DNA from: GCA-002050365 sp038235165
Lineage (GTDB): Bacteria; Acidobacteriota; Blastocatellia; Pyrinomonadales; Pyrinomonadaceae
Direction: 5' to 3'
Assembly: GCA_038235165.1 (NCBI GenBank)
Contig: JBBSUG010000025.1
Span: forward strand, 3,571-67,570
DNA: 64,000 nt
This document shows, piece by piece, positions 1 through 9,160 of the stretch; positions within the stretch are counted from its first letter, which is position 1, and each line of letters opens with the position of its first letter. The notes under the pieces are model-generated. The model was not told where the DNA came from. It ran no database searches and worked only from the letters and a program-made list of their open reading frames with translations. Position numbers and translations under genes: made by a program.

Positions 1-255
1 TCGCGTGTTGACGAAGATATGAAACGCGGACGTTCAGTTCAAATCAGCGGCACCCCGACCATTTACATCAACGGCGTTGCGCTTACGCCCGATCAAATGG
101 ACATCGCGTCAATGAGCCAGATTATTGATGCCGATTTGCAAAAAACGTCCGACCAGCCGCCGTCAAGCCAACCGGCGAACACTTCAAACGCCAATCAGAT
201 GACCAACTCCGCCAACGCTTCGAAAGACGCTGCCGAAAAATCCGGAGAAAAATAA
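1..255 (+). CDS. DsbA-like thiol oxidoreductase, C-terminal part (5' end outside window)
   Basis: The reading frame is open from base 1, so the gene starts upstream of the window. The visible part carries SGTPTIYING, the cis-proline loop (TPT) plus following beta strand typical of DsbA/thioredoxin-fold proteins that oxidise cysteines of exported proteins. After it comes a low-complexity Ser/Asn/Gln-rich tail of about 45 residues. The stop overlaps the start of the VKOR gene by one base (TAATG), so the two are probably translationally coupled; VKOR would re-oxidise this protein. The CxxC active site lies outside the window, so the exact subfamily cannot be stated. Confidence 0.8.
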   Translation, partial: SRVDEDMKRGRSVQISGTPTIYINGVALTPDQMDIASMSQIIDADLQKTSDQPPSSQPANTSNANQMTNSANASKDAAEKSGEK

Positions 256-716
256 TGAGCGATTTAAAAGTTTTAATTGAACAGCCGACCGCCGTCGCCA
301 AACTTCCGTTGCTGGCGGCGGCGGTCGCTCTCTGCGGTTTGGCGGATGCCGTTTATTTGACTATTAAACACTACACTGGCGGACAAGTTCCGTGCAGCAT
401 TATCGAAGGCTGTGAACGGGTTTTGACAAGTCAATACGCGGAAATTTTCGGCATTCCGCTGGCTATTTTCGGCGCGCTGGCTTATTTTACGGCGTTTTCG
501 CTGGCACTTCTGGCAGGCTTTGGCAATCGGCTAATGTGGAGTCTGTTCGGCGTTCAGGTCATTATAATGACAATTTTCACCGGTTGGCTGCTCTACTTAC
601 AGAAATTTGTCATCGAAGCATTTTGTCAATTTTGTCTGATTTCGGCAGCCGTCACGTTCACACTGTTTATTATTTATCTGGTATCGAAATTTTCATCGCG
701 TTCAAATTACCGATAA
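255..716 (+). CDS. Vitamin K epoxide reductase (VKOR) family membrane protein
   Basis: 153-residue membrane protein with four predicted hydrophobic segments. Bacterial VKOR homologues replace DsbB: they pass electrons from a DsbA-like partner to quinone. Visible hallmarks are the loop cysteine pair in PCSIIEGC, the conserved segment after it (GIPLAIFGALAY), and the membrane-embedded CxxC in FCQFC near residue 125. The overlap with the preceding DsbA-like gene supports the pairing. The last 47 bases overlap the 3' end of the convergent glycosyltransferase gene. Family membership is clear; the exact partner is inferred from context. Confidence 0.9.
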   Translation: MSDLKVLIEQPTAVAKLPLLAAAVALCGLADAVYLTIKHYTGGQVPCSIIEGCERVLTSQYAEIFGIPLAIFGALAYFTAFSLALLAGFGNRLMWSLFGVQVIIMTIFTGWLLYLQKFVIEAFCQFCLISAAVTFTLFIIYLVSKFSSRSNYR

Positions 717-1887
717 TTGCTCTGAATTCTTCAATTCGCGCTTCCCAACTTTCGTTTTGCACTGCGTCGCTAATCGCTTTTTGCGGACCCGGACTTTTTA
801 ACGCTTCTTCGATTTGCCGGATAAATTCGTCGTGCGTTTTCCCGATGCGGCAATTTTCCAGAATAGCGACTTCCGGGATGTCGGTCGAGATGACCGGCAA
901 CCCCGCCGCGAGATATTCGCGCACTTTGAGAGGATTTGCCGCCAGCGTTAATTCGCTGATGGCAAACGGGTTGAGCGCGACGGCAAAACCTTTGCAGTAG
1001 TTCGGCAATTCCGAATACGGTTTTCTGCCGAGAAAATGCACGTTTTTCACATCGTCCAAAATTTTAACTTTTTGTTCCGCATCAACCGCAATTTTTCCGA
1101 TCAACACGACCGAACCGCCAGCAAAATGTTCGGCGGTTTTTTTGATCAATTCGTAATCAACCCAATCGGCGAGCAAACCGTGAAAACCGATGACCGGTTT
1201 CGGCAAATCCTTGATTTCGTCGGGAATTTTCGTATTTGCGTCCAACGCCGTTCGGAAATGCGAAAAATCAACGCCGTGTCGGATGATAAATGTATTTTCG
1301 TTGAATTTCTTTTTGTCGGTGAGCAGTTTTTCCGCCGAAACGATGACCAGATCGGCTTTTTTAAACAAACTTTCCTCGATTTCTTTTAATCCTTTCGACG
1401 CGCCGGTAAACGCCGTGTATTCGTCAACACAGTAATAAATCAACTGCGCTTCATTGAGTTTTCCGGCGAGCAGACCTGCCGCCGGGTTGAAAACCATATT
1501 GATCGGCGTTTGAAAGTGCAGTTTTCGCATCGCTTTTTTGACTTGCGAAATCAAAAATTTTTGATTAAATGTTCTGACCGCCTCGTTGCCGTAAGCCGGA
1601 ATCGCCAGCGGATTCAGCACGAAAATATTTTTCTCGACTTCTTTAACGGGTTCGGTGAATTTTTTGAGTTTATCAAAAATCCGCGAAATATCTTTCGCCG
1701 AAGTCGTCGGCATCCGGTTGGCAATCGCGTTGATCCAAAGAATCCGGTTTTCCTTCGACAAAACGCGCATCAAATGTGTTTTCGATAACGGATCGCCCGT
1801 CCAATCGTGCGAAAAACACAAAATATCGCGTCCGCGCAAAACATCGGATGGTATGTCTTTTACTTGTTTTTTTTCGGCAGTCAACAT
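670..1887 (-). CDS. Glycosyltransferase (GT-B fold, GT4-like)
   Basis: 405 residues. The C-terminal half has the GT-B nucleotide-sugar binding pattern: GFHGLLADWVDYELI, then ANPLKVREYLAAGLPVISTDIPE, which holds the conserved E-x7-E type region. The N-terminal half (CFSHDWTGDPLSKTHLMRVL) resembles TuaH-like glycosyltransferases. Its role is probably transfer of a sugar to an exopolysaccharide or lipid-linked glycan; acceptor and donor cannot be read from sequence. It lies downstream of asnB on the same strand, separated by a 273-base spacer with REP-like repeats, and overlaps VKOR tail to tail. Confidence 0.85.
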   Translation of the reverse strand: MLTAEKKQVKDIPSDVLRGRDILCFSHDWTGDPLSKTHLMRVLSKENRILWINAIANRMPTTSAKDISRIFDKLKKFTEPVKEVEKNIFVLNPLAIPAYGNEAVRTFNQKFLISQVKKAMRKLHFQTPINMVFNPAAGLLAGKLNEAQLIYYCVDEYTAFTGASKGLKEIEESLFKKADLVIVSAEKLLTDKKKFNENTFIIRHGVDFSHFRTALDANTKIPDEIKDLPKPVIGFHGLLADWVDYELIKKTAEHFAGGSVVLIGKIAVDAEQKVKILDDVKNVHFLGRKPYSELPNYCKGFAVALNPFAISELTLAANPLKVREYLAAGLPVISTDIPEVAILENCRIGKTHDEFIRQIEEALKSPGPQKAISDAVQNESWEARIEEFRAIIGNLNAMKISIPDK

Positions 1888-1907
1888 AATTTAAATTTTC
1901 GCCCTAG

Positions 1908-1929
1908 GGAGCGCGGGCGGCTCGCCCGC
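1908..1929 (+). repeat. REP-like palindromic unit (left arm of an inverted pair)
   Basis: Unit with GGAGC followed by a perfect 6-bp stem GCGGGC / GCCCGC around a GGCTC loop. A near-identical unit lies inverted at 2018-2040. Two inverted REP hairpins in one spacer form a BIME-like arrangement. Such elements are usually moved by a RAYT-type transposase encoded elsewhere; none is present here. Confidence 0.7.
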
Positions 1930-2017
1930 TTTCGAGCGTGGGCGCGAGATAGGCGTTTGCCGTCAAGATATTTTATTAATGGAGAATCGTTTCGCAATGC
2001 TTCGCTTCGCTGGCATT

Positions 2018-2040
2018 GGCGGACGAGCCGTCCGCGCTCC
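2018..2040 (-). repeat. REP-like palindromic unit (right arm of the inverted pair)
   Basis: Reverse-strand copy of the unit at 1908-1929: GGAGC then stem GCGGAC / GTCCGC around the same GGCTC loop. The stem base change is compensated on both sides, which argues for selection on the hairpin. It abuts a run of nine or more G (2041-2049). Confidence 0.7.
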
Positions 2041-2160
2041 GGGGGGGGGTGGCAAAAACTCTCTATCTAACTCCGGCAAATTTTCTTTTTGCCCGATCTC
2101 TTTCGCGTCCTTCAACAGCCACATTTTGCGGTCGAAATTTTTGCTTTCCCGATTAAATTT

Positions 2161-4083
2161 CTACTTTTCCGAATTAAATATTTCACCGTCAATAAACTGC
2201 CGCTGCCAGATTTCAAAGTTTATCAGCCGAAATATTCTCGTCGCGTGGTCTTCTCCCGCATCGTGTGCGGCGACGAGACGGCGCACGAAATCGGCGTTAA
2301 AAATGCCGCGCGCCAATGTTCTTTCGCTTAAAACGTATTCGTCAACGTAATTCTTAAATTCGTTTCGCAACCAGTTGCCCAGCGGCACGGGGAAACCCAT
2401 TTTTGGGCGCGTCAAAATTTCGGCGGGCAGAATTCCCTTCATCGCTTCGCGCAGAATCCATTTCGTTTCACGCCCGCGAATTTTGAAATTAATCGGAAGT
2501 TTCGCCGTGTATTCGACGAGTTTATGGTCGAGAAACGGCACGCGCGATTCAATCGAAGCCGCCATTGACATTTGATCCTGTTTCATCAAAAGTTCGTGCA
2601 GATAGGTTTTCGTGTCGGCGTACAGCAGTTTGTCAAGCAAATCTTTCGCATCGTTTTCTTCAAACCATTTATTCTGATAATGATACGGATTTTCCTCGCC
2701 AACTCTCGCTTTTGTTTCGGCGGAAAACAGCTTGGTCTGCATCACTTTCGGAAAAATCGCAAAATTGTCGAAAAAAAGATTTTCGACATCGGCTTCGCGT
2801 GACAGAAACGTGCGGGTTAATTTGCGGTTCAGTGCGTTCGGCAGCGTTGCCACACCCGATTTGACGGCGGAACGCAGAAAATTCGGCGTGAGTGATTCGT
2901 ATTTTTCGCCATACTGCAAAAGTTTTAACGCTTTTGTATAACGCCCGTACCCCGCCATAATTTCGTCACTGCCTTCGCCCGTCAGCACGACTTTAACATG
3001 TTTTTGCGCCAGTTTTGAAACGAAATAAAGCGGAATCGAAGACTCGAAACCGAGCGGTTCATCTTCGTGCCAAATTAAGTTCGGCAGTTCGCCGAAAAAC
3101 TGTGCGGGCGTAATCGTAATTTCGTGGTGTTCAGTGGTAAAGGCACGGGACACGATTCGGGCGTATCCAAATTCGTTGGCTTCGCGTTCTTTGAAACCGA
3201 CGGAAAAAGTTTTTATCGGCTCATCAACCATTTCCGCCATCATCGCGCAAATCGCGCTCGAATCAATGCCGCCCGACAAAAACATTCCGAGCGGTACGTC
3301 CGCCATCAGCCGCAGTTTGACCGATTCTTTGAAGAGTTCGCGCCATTCTTCAACGATATTTTTGTCTTTATTCGCTGACGTAAGCCGTTCTGACTTCGGC
3401 TCGAATGAGATGTCCCAGTATTTTTCGATTGTCAGTTTCCCGTCGTGCCAAAACAGAGTGTGTCCGGGCAAAAGCCGCTTAATATTTTTAAAAAGCGTTT
3501 CGTCGTATGACGTTCCGTGGTTGGCAAATTGGTCGGGTAGGGCTTTGAAATTTAGTTCGGCTTTGACGGCGTTCGCTTCCAAAAGTGCTTTGATTTCGGA
3601 GGCGAAAAACAGATTTCCCTGTTCGTCGTGAACGTAATAAAGCGGCTTTACGCCAAGCCGGTCGCGAGCGATAAACAGCGATTTTTCGCGCCGGTTCCAG
3701 ACCGCGAACGCGAACATTCCGCGCAGTTTTTCAACACATTGCTTACCGTATTCTTCGTAAAGATGCAGAATCGTTTCCGTGTCGCAGTGCGTTTGATATT
3801 TGTAACCCTTCGCTTCAAGTTCGGCGCGGTAATCGGCGTGGTTGTAAACTTCGCCGTTATAGATAATCACGCAGGATTTATCTTCATTGAACATCGGTTG
3901 GTGTCCGTGCGAAACATCAACGATGCTCAAACGCCGGTGTCCGAGACCGACATTTTCGTCAATAAATTCGCCAAAATCGTCGGGTCCGCGATGCTCCAAA
4001 GAGTCGCGCATTTTTGCCAAACGGCTTTGATTGACCGATCTTCCCGACTTGCTTGAAAATGCTATTCCGTTGATTCCGCACAT
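2161..4083 (-). CDS. asnB: Asparagine synthase (glutamine-hydrolysing)
   Basis: 640 residues. N-terminal Ntn glutaminase domain starts MCGINGI, so Cys2 is the nucleophile after Met removal, followed by HRGPDD (31-36). The synthetase domain has the PP-loop SGGIDSS at 270-276, which binds ATP. It makes asparagine, or in polysaccharide clusters amidates a sugar acid. One base separates its start from the stop of the deacetylase gene, so it belongs to the same operon. Homologues of this long type are frequent in exopolysaccharide/exosortase loci, so the substrate may be a glycan precursor and not free aspartate. Confidence 0.93.
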   Translation of the reverse strand: MCGINGIAFSSKSGRSVNQSRLAKMRDSLEHRGPDDFGEFIDENVGLGHRRLSIVDVSHGHQPMFNEDKSCVIIYNGEVYNHADYRAELEAKGYKYQTHCDTETILHLYEEYGKQCVEKLRGMFAFAVWNRREKSLFIARDRLGVKPLYYVHDEQGNLFFASEIKALLEANAVKAELNFKALPDQFANHGTSYDETLFKNIKRLLPGHTLFWHDGKLTIEKYWDISFEPKSERLTSANKDKNIVEEWRELFKESVKLRLMADVPLGMFLSGGIDSSAICAMMAEMVDEPIKTFSVGFKEREANEFGYARIVSRAFTTEHHEITITPAQFFGELPNLIWHEDEPLGFESSIPLYFVSKLAQKHVKVVLTGEGSDEIMAGYGRYTKALKLLQYGEKYESLTPNFLRSAVKSGVATLPNALNRKLTRTFLSREADVENLFFDNFAIFPKVMQTKLFSAETKARVGEENPYHYQNKWFEENDAKDLLDKLLYADTKTYLHELLMKQDQMSMAASIESRVPFLDHKLVEYTAKLPINFKIRGRETKWILREAMKGILPAEILTRPKMGFPVPLGNWLRNEFKNYVDEYVLSERTLARGIFNADFVRRLVAAHDAGEDHATRIFRLINFEIWQRQFIDGEIFNSEK

Positions 4084-4084
4084 T

Positions 4085-5071
4085 TTATTTTCTAAATCTT
4101 TCCTTAATCAATTCAAATCCGCTGACGCTCTGAGCAAAATCGGCGATTTCGTTTTGTGCGCTGATTCTGCTCAATAAAAACGGACCCGCTTGGCTGTCGT
4201 TGAATCCGTAATTTGTCGTGACGGCGCACTTATAGTTATTATTTTCGACCGCTTGCCGGACGGCTTCGTTAAGAGTTCCGTTCGGATAACAAAAATGTTC
4301 GACGCGCCGATTTAGCAAATCCTCCAACCGCCGTTTTGACGTTTGCAGTTCAAAATTGAGCCGTGTTTGAGTGATATTTGTCAAAATCGGGTGAGTGACG
4401 GTGTGCGATTCGATTTTCAAATTATTTGCATCCACTTCCCGCGCCTGTTCCCAACTTATCGAAGCAAATTCTGCGGGCGGAATAGCCGGAATTTCAACAT
4501 TTAACGCGTCCGCTATTTGTTTGATTTTTGTATCTTTTTGTTCGTTCGGTAGAAGTTTGAGCCGTGCATTGAGACGACCGGCAGTTTCCAATCTGCTTAA
4601 TTTACCTGCCAGCGGAGTTTCCACTTTATCATCATTTTCAAATTCAAAACTGCAAAATTCCTGCTCGGTTCGTGTCAGAACATACCGCATACAATCAGTC
4701 CACAACCAGCATTTATCGTCCAAAAAATCGGTCACGGCAAAAAGTGTGGCGGGAAAGCCGAACTGTTTCAAGAGTGGAAACGCCGTTTCGTAAGTGTCTG
4801 CGTAACCGTCGTCAATCGTGATGACGACCGTGTTCGGCGGGAGCGATTTTCCGGTCTGCAAATGTTCGGTCACATCAGCCAAAGACAACACGCGATTGTG
4901 TTTTTTGAGATATTCAAGATGTGCGCTGAACTGCGCGGCGGAAGTTTTATGCGGATTTTCTTCCGCGCTGAAACGGTGATACATCAAAATCAAAATTTTG
5001 TCGCGGCTCACCCGGTGAAACGGGGAGAAACCGCCGAGCTTATAAATTGTTTTGAGTATTGTTTTTTTCAC
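4085..5071 (-). CDS. Polysaccharide deacetylase family protein (CE4)
   Basis: 328 residues with the NodB-homology fold: MYHRF at 30-34, TIDDGYADTY at 85-94 (catalytic Asp and metal Asp), and ESHTVTHP further on, which supplies the metal-binding histidines. CE4 enzymes remove N- or O-acetyl groups from sugars. No clear signal peptide, so the enzyme may act on a lipid-linked intermediate inside the cell or at the membrane. It sits in a tight run with asnB and the formyltransferase gene, 5 bases after the latter. Confidence 0.9.
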   Translation of the reverse strand: MKKTILKTIYKLGGFSPFHRVSRDKILILMYHRFSAEENPHKTSAAQFSAHLEYLKKHNRVLSLADVTEHLQTGKSLPPNTVVITIDDGYADTYETAFPLLKQFGFPATLFAVTDFLDDKCWLWTDCMRYVLTRTEQEFCSFEFENDDKVETPLAGKLSRLETAGRLNARLKLLPNEQKDTKIKQIADALNVEIPAIPPAEFASISWEQAREVDANNLKIESHTVTHPILTNITQTRLNFELQTSKRRLEDLLNRRVEHFCYPNGTLNEAVRQAVENNNYKCAVTTNYGFNDSQAGPFLLSRISAQNEIADFAQSVSGFELIKERFRK

Positions 5072-5076
5072 TTTAT

Positions 5077-5898
5077 TTATCTGCTAAAACGATTTTTTAA
5101 CACACGCAAAAGCGCATCTTTTTCCGTTTTTGTCGGCAGCCGGTAACGCTTGCCTAAACTCGTATCCTGTTTGATGCGCGGCTCTTTGCCGTCGGCGATA
5201 AGCTCCACCGCGTCAGTGATAAGCTGTGCCGAAGGTTCGGTCAAACCGGCGCGGAAATCACGCAGAAACTCCTCGAAATTTAAGTCGTAGCGCGAAAAAT
5301 CGTAATCGAGCGGCAGTGTTTGCTGCAAAATTATGTCGCCCGTGTCAACTTTCGGCGCGACGAAGTGAACCGTGATGCCGATTTCCTTTTCGCCGTTAAA
5401 AAGCTCCCAAAACACCGTCGGACCGCCGCGATAAATCGGCGCGAAACCCTGATGAATATTGATTGAGCCGAGTCGCGGAATCGAAAACACTGATTCTTTG
5501 ACGATATTCATTCCGCACAGAATTCCCAAATCGGCATTCGCTTCGCGCATTTGCCGGATCGAGTCGTCGGAATGAAAATCTTCAATTTTGTGAAGCGGAA
5601 TGTTCAGTTTTCGCACACGGTCTTCAAAATCATTTTGATTTTTCCGCGCACCTTCAAATTCCGTCGTCCCTTTTGTTTTTCCGCCTGAAAGTTTCGCCGA
5701 AAACTTTTTAACCGTCGCCCAATAACCGTCATAGCGAACGGAACGCTTTAACTGCTGCCCGAAACTTCTTTGCGGCGGCACAGATTCCCCGGCAAAAACA
5801 CTGATGATTTCGACTGTTTCCAGCCCAGCCAAAAGTTTGAGCAAATGAATCGGACTGCCCTGAGTCAAAATCACAACTTTCAGCTTTTCTTTATTCAT
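5077..5898 (-). CDS. Formyltransferase-family enzyme (methionyl-tRNA formyltransferase-like)
   Basis: 273 residues from the start chosen here (MNKEKLKVVIL, base 5898); a longer reading to 5961 would run into the end of the preceding glycosyltransferase gene. The formyl-transfer core is visible: GSINIHQGFAPIYRGG with the catalytic Asn and His, then GITVHFV and KVDTGDI with the catalytic Asp. The length is short of ordinary Fmt, and the protein lacks a recognisable Fmt C-terminal tRNA-binding domain. Placement between a glycosyltransferase and a deacetylase suggests formylation of an amino sugar; this is inference. Confidence 0.85.
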   Translation of the reverse strand: MNKEKLKVVILTQGSPIHLLKLLAGLETVEIISVFAGESVPPQRSFGQQLKRSVRYDGYWATVKKFSAKLSGGKTKGTTEFEGARKNQNDFEDRVRKLNIPLHKIEDFHSDDSIRQMREANADLGILCGMNIVKESVFSIPRLGSINIHQGFAPIYRGGPTVFWELFNGEKEIGITVHFVAPKVDTGDIILQQTLPLDYDFSRYDLNFEEFLRDFRAGLTEPSAQLITDAVELIADGKEPRIKQDTSLGKRYRLPTKTEKDALLRVLKNRFSR

Positions 5899-5909
5899 AT
5901 TAAGAGATT

Positions 5910-7016
5910 TTATTGGGGCGGGATTTCTGTTGAAACCAAGTTCAGATAAATGTTGAGCCAATCGCCGCGAACATTTTCACAAAAATATTTTACACAATCC
6001 AGACGCGCTTTGGCAATGATTTTTTTGGCGAGATCGTCATTTTCCAGAATTTCAACTGCTTCACGCGCCAACGCTTCGTAATTATTTTTTTCGACCAGCA
6101 GCGCATTTTCCCCATTTTCGCAAATGTACGGAATGCCGCCCGCATCGCTCGAAATGACCGGTAGCCCGCACGAAAAGGCTTCGATAATAGACAGCGGCAT
6201 ATTATCAACTATCGAAGAATTCAAGTAAATATCGGCACGGTCGTAGATTTCCGGCATTTCATTCTGACTGACGCGTCCGAGAAATTCGATGTTTTCCAGT
6301 TTCAATGCCCTAGCCAGGTTTTTAAGTTTTGCCTCTTCGCTGCCAAAACCGGCGACTATCAGTTTCGCTTCAGGAATTTTATTTTGAACAATTTGAAAGG
6401 CGCGTAAAACATCCGCCACTTGATAATGCGCTTCAAAATTTCGATTCGACAAAAAAACGGGTTTCAGCGGCTGACGCTCACGAAATTTGAAATTTTTGTT
6501 CTCGACGAGATTGAAAACTACCTTTGCCGGTAAATCGAATTTAGCGAAAACATCAACCAAAAAATTCGATGGGACGACGATTTCATCAAATTTTTTCATC
6601 GTCGGTTTTGCTGTTTTTTTCCATTTGGTCAAATGTTCTTCGGCTTCGCCCGTGTGATAATTTAAGATCGTTTTTTTGCCGAGTATTTTGGCGATGATCA
6701 GCGGCGGAAGTGTCGAAATAATGTAGCTGGTCGTGCCGGAAGAAAAAATGTGGACGATTTCAGCCGCCGGGATTTTTTTTAACAACAGATACCAAAATTT
6801 GATTGACGAAAAAATCGTGCGGACAAACTTAATATTTTGCAGCGGCGTTAACGGTTCGTTGGCGATAAAGGTGAGTTCCGCCTGCTCATCATTTTCAAAC
6901 GCGTCGAGCAGTCGCCGTGCCTGCACCGATTGCCCGCCGACGTTTCGCAGCGAAGGCGCGACGAGCGCGACTCTGACTTTTTTTCGATTGTTATTTTCTG
7001 CTAAGTTCGCGTTCAT
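5910..7016 (-). CDS. Glycosyltransferase family 4
   Basis: 368 residues from the ATG at 7016 (MNANLAENN). The longer reading from 7127 lies inside the upstream gene and is not supported. GT4 features: VGGQSVQARRLL near the N-terminus (donor/acceptor loop), GFGSEEAKLKNLA in the Rossmann domain, and SIIEAFSCGLPVISSDAGGIPY, the E-x7-E motif that binds the nucleotide sugar. It overlaps the upstream glycosyltransferase gene by 26 bases and lies 11 bases before the formyltransferase gene, so all are co-transcribed. Acceptor unknown. Confidence 0.9.
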   Translation of the reverse strand: MNANLAENNNRKKVRVALVAPSLRNVGGQSVQARRLLDAFENDEQAELTFIANEPLTPLQNIKFVRTIFSSIKFWYLLLKKIPAAEIVHIFSSGTTSYIISTLPPLIIAKILGKKTILNYHTGEAEEHLTKWKKTAKPTMKKFDEIVVPSNFLVDVFAKFDLPAKVVFNLVENKNFKFRERQPLKPVFLSNRNFEAHYQVADVLRAFQIVQNKIPEAKLIVAGFGSEEAKLKNLARALKLENIEFLGRVSQNEMPEIYDRADIYLNSSIVDNMPLSIIEAFSCGLPVISSDAGGIPYICENGENALLVEKNNYEALAREAVEILENDDLAKKIIAKARLDCVKYFCENVRGDWLNIYLNLVSTEIPPQ

Positions 7017-8127
7017 ACAGTTCGAGCGTTTTTTCAAGCTGGACTTCGGAAGAAAATTGCCGTTCGACGATTTTTCTCCCCTGCTTCCCCATATCCCGTG
7101 CCTTTTCAGTATCTTGCAAAAGCTCAATTAGACAATTTGCCAGTGCTTCATCATCATTCGATTCGACTAAAAACCCGGTGATATTTTCGATTATCGCTTC
7201 GCCTGCACCGCCGACATCGGTGGCGACGACCGGCAGTTCCGCAAACATATATTCCAGAATTGAATTTGAAAAACCTTCGGCTGTCGAACTCAATACTCCG
7301 GCGAATGAAATAGAGAGAAGTTCTGGAATCTGTGTACATCGCCCGATTAAATGCGTGTTTTTATCAATTTTTAATTCCGCCGCCAGACTTTGTAAACTTT
7401 CCTGCAAATCACCTTCACCGGCGAGAACAAAATGGGCATCGGGAAATTTCTGCAAAACTCTCTGCGCCGAACGCAAAAACATCGGATGGTTTTTAACCGG
7501 GTGACGCAGATTGGCAACTAAAGTTATAAATCGTGCATTTTCGTTTTGCGGCAGTCCGAAAGCCTGATAATTTGTTGAGTAATCCGTGATTTTCGGAGTC
7601 AGTCGCATCAAATCCAACCCGTTATAGATTACATTGATTTTTTCGGCGGGAGCATCATTTTCGATTAAATAATTTTTCACCGCCGCTGCGTTGACCACTA
7701 TCGCGTCAGCTTGACGAAACACCTGCTTTTCGATTTTTCGTTGCACTCCGCTTCTCATTCCGCCGGTTTCGCGTTTTGACGCAATTTTCACCGACACACG
7801 CGCCAGACGTGCGGCTAGTATTCCGAAAACATTGGTGTAAAAATCGTGTGTGTGAATGATTTCGATTTTGTTTTCGCGCAGAAACTTGACACAATTTCGC
7901 AGTTGACGCAGGAAATTAACATCGTAAAAAGAAGACAGACGAAATTCCGGAAACGTCTTGAACCCGAAACTTTCAACTTCCTTCCGCAATACTCCTTCAT
8001 CGTTCAACACAGCGATAAAGACATTGTAAGCAGCATTTTTGTGCAGTAGCCCGGTTAGCCCGACCGCCTGTTGTTCCGAACCGCCCTGATGAAAACTGCC
8101 GATTAATTGTAAGACGTTTTTCTTCAT
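6991..8127 (-). CDS. Glycosyltransferase family 4 (first gene of the glycan operon)
   Basis: 378 residues. Begins MKKNVLQLIGSFHQGGSEQQ, with the GGSE loop common at the start of GT4 enzymes. HTHDFYTNVFG, VIYNGLDL and SNSILEYMFAELPVVATDVGG (E-x7-E region) complete the pattern. It likely adds a sugar to a lipid-linked oligosaccharide. It heads a run of five same-strand genes ending with asnB. Its promoter must lie in the 475-base spacer to its right. Confidence 0.9.
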   Translation of the reverse strand: MKKNVLQLIGSFHQGGSEQQAVGLTGLLHKNAAYNVFIAVLNDEGVLRKEVESFGFKTFPEFRLSSFYDVNFLRQLRNCVKFLRENKIEIIHTHDFYTNVFGILAARLARVSVKIASKRETGGMRSGVQRKIEKQVFRQADAIVVNAAAVKNYLIENDAPAEKINVIYNGLDLMRLTPKITDYSTNYQAFGLPQNENARFITLVANLRHPVKNHPMFLRSAQRVLQKFPDAHFVLAGEGDLQESLQSLAAELKIDKNTHLIGRCTQIPELLSISFAGVLSSTAEGFSNSILEYMFAELPVVATDVGGAGEAIIENITGFLVESNDDEALANCLIELLQDTEKARDMGKQGRKIVERQFSSEVQLEKTLELYERELSRK

Positions 8128-8602
8128 CTGCTAAATTTTACCACCAACATTCTAAACTAAACACTCCGGTAAATCAGACACTGTTCAAACTTGCCTTTGA
8201 CTTATGTTTGATCCGGTTTAATAAAGATAATTCATCCTCATTTTAGTGATAAAAATTCTGATTTATTAAATGCTCCCTCTGTTCAATCTAATTTGGATTA
8301 ATTTCAGGTTGCATCTAATTTATTGAATAAGACGAATAGCTTTAATAGGAGATTGATAAAAACTTTCTCGATTTTACAAAGATAATTTATATTATCGAAC
8401 ATTGCTCGCAGGGAGAAAATGGAACTTCAAATTAGTGGTCGGCGTTAAATAAATTAACTGACTCACATAGTTTGACCGAGCCGCCAATCGGATAATAATT
8501 GTTGTCCGCAAAGTTAATGTTGGTGCTTTTGACTTGGCAAAATGTGTTCAAATAGTATAGCTTTAAGTTAAATTTAGACTTATTCAACAGGAAATTTAAT
8601 TT
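8128..8602. other. Divergent intergenic region between glycan operon and sigma-factor operon
   Basis: AT-rich spacer with no convincing ORF on either strand and no tRNA or obvious riboswitch. It must contain the leftward promoter of the glycosyltransferase operon and the rightward promoter of the ECF sigma gene. Only the latter could be proposed from sequence (8529-8558). Confidence 0.6.
8529..8558 (+). promoter_or_regulatory. Putative sigma70-type promoter of the ECF sigma operon
   Basis: TTGACT (8529-8534), 18-base spacer, TAGTAT (8553-8558), 44 bases before the GTG start. The AGGAAA at about 8589 is the likely ribosome binding site. An additional ECF-type autoregulated promoter cannot be excluded. 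Confidence 0.45.
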
Positions 8603-9160
8603 GTGGCTCAGCCTATTCTAAAGCGCATAGCAATCGGAGAGAAAAACGCCGTTCAGGAGTTTTTAGACGCGTATGGCGGTCTGGTTTGGTCTTTGGCTTT
8701 GCGGATGATTTCGAATTCAGATGAAGCCGAAGATGCCGTTCAGGAAATTTTTATTGATATTTGGAAGAACGCTTCCCGATATGACGAAGAGCAGGCTTCG
8801 GAAACGACTTTCGTAGCGATGATCGCGCGGCGCAGATTGATAGACCGGTTGCGAAAATTTAAAAGACAGCCGGACATTGATTCGATTGAAGACATTTTGA
8901 CCGAACCTGAAAATAACGACCAAAGCGTTCAGGTTAGTATCGAAGCAAAAGAGGCGGCACAGGCGATGAAAATTTTGAGACCTGAACAAAGACAGGTTTT
9001 ACATCTTTCTATTGTACAGGGTTATTCGCATCAGGAAATTGCCGACGCGCTTGAGATGCCGCTTGGAACGGTAAAAACACACGCCCGACGCGGTTTGATT
9101 CAGGTTAGACAATCATTGGGTTCAGGGGAAACAGAAGACGGTAAGGAGGTAACGGCATGA
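8603..9160 (+). CDS. ECF-family RNA polymerase sigma factor (SigK-like)
   Basis: 185 residues, GTG start with AGGAAA upstream. Region 2 (about 25-90) shows the helix ISNSDEAEDAVQEIFIDIW; region 4 (about 130-175) shows LRPEQRQVLHLSIVQGYSHQ and then the recognition helix MPLGTVKTHARRGL. It directs RNA polymerase to a stress regulon when released from its anti-sigma factor. The stop overlaps the next gene by ATGA (9157-9160), typical of sigma/anti-sigma pairs. The signal it responds to is not visible. Confidence 0.93.
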   Translation: MAQPILKRIAIGEKNAVQEFLDAYGGLVWSLALRMISNSDEAEDAVQEIFIDIWKNASRYDEEQASETTFVAMIARRRLIDRLRKFKRQPDIDSIEDILTEPENNDQSVQVSIEAKEAAQAMKILRPEQRQVLHLSIVQGYSHQEIADALEMPLGTVKTHARRGLIQVRQSLGSGETEDGKEVTA

